From: Anniella stebbinsi | Lineage: Eukaryota > Chordata > Lepidosauria > Squamata > Anniellidae | Assembly (NCBI GenBank): GCA_029215795.1 | Contig: JARDYH010000002.1 | Location: 8,859,001-8,923,000, forward strand | Length of the DNA stretch: 64,000 nucleotides | Reading direction: 5' to 3' | Part shown: one piece after another, positions 63,964 through 64,000 of the stretch | Layout: each line of letters begins with the position of its first letter | Numbering within the stretch: the stretch's first letter is position 1 | The notes under the pieces: model-generated | Told to the model about the DNA's origin: nothing | Database searches by the model: none | The model's input: the letters and a program-made list of their open reading frames with translations, nothing else | Program-made: the position numbers and the translations under genes

Positions 63964-64000
63964 ATAAAAGTCCATTAAAACCATTAAAATCAAGAAAAAC

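Overview
The window looks like vertebrate, and most probably squamate reptile (lizard), intergenic DNA. It is AT-rich and dense in decayed L2-like and CR1 non-LTR retrotransposons. There are also single R4-clade and Vingi-like LINEs, tRNA-derived SINEs and many short foldback or hAT-like DNA elements. I found no host protein-coding gene, no exon with convincing flanking splice sites, no rRNA or genuine tRNA gene, and no retroviral provirus. The species call is an inference from repeat composition; no host gene anchors it.

Layout. 1-9.6 kb: an L2 3' end, GC-rich foldback elements, a 42-bp minisatellite, an hAT-like element with a perfect 8-bp target duplication (5479-5917), SINE relics, and an L2 3' end at 9150-9550. 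9.6-17.4 kb: unique AT-rich DNA, a first 316-bp-type foldback element, an L2 copy invaded by a second, a 680-bp inverted-terminal-repeat element, and a Vingi-like LINE with a 214-codon open block. 17.4-25.2 kb: L2 reverse transcriptase relics on the minus strand (17415-20390), two more L2 copies, and a minus-strand R4-clade LINE (23606-25130). 25.2-34 kb: three more foldback elements, CR1 and L2 fragments, and an L2 copy split by later insertions. 34-48 kb: largely unique DNA with two CR1 copies (39079-40135 plus, 44148-45430 minus) and a 230-bp tandem duplication. 48-64 kb: an element carrying a short telomeric (TTAGGG) insertion, a 1.04-kb hAT-like element made of four successive hairpins nested in another element, several CR1 ends, and an L2 relic.

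The main interest lies in foldback elements and nested insertions. A 316-bp double-foldback element with TA target duplications occurs in four copies of essentially constant length, and its two arms carry matching sequence variants. A 58-bp perfect hairpin is nested inside a copy of the family whose ends it duplicates. A four-hairpin element has hairpins bounded by splice-donor-like CAGGTAAG sequences. A short telomeric array replaces part of another repeat. Several nested insertions give a relative order of insertion. Unique AT-rich stretches (for example 6180-6480, 9940-10210, 22480-22720, 26330-26660, 52640-52990) could hold conserved non-coding elements but cannot be tested here.

Working names used below: LINE-A is an L2-like element ending ...CCCCGCCT...GGTAAGAAATAAA; LINE-B is an L2-like element ending ...CCGCCCAGAGAGCTTCGGC...; double-foldback is the 316-bp element; CTACACC is a ~480-bp GC-rich element with GTGTAGA-type ends; GAATTC is a ~225-bp element with GGCTGAATTCGG ends; TGCATTT is a ~440-bp hAT-like element with TGCATTTTTG-type internal repeats; GCGC is a ~290-bp element rich in GCGCAT.
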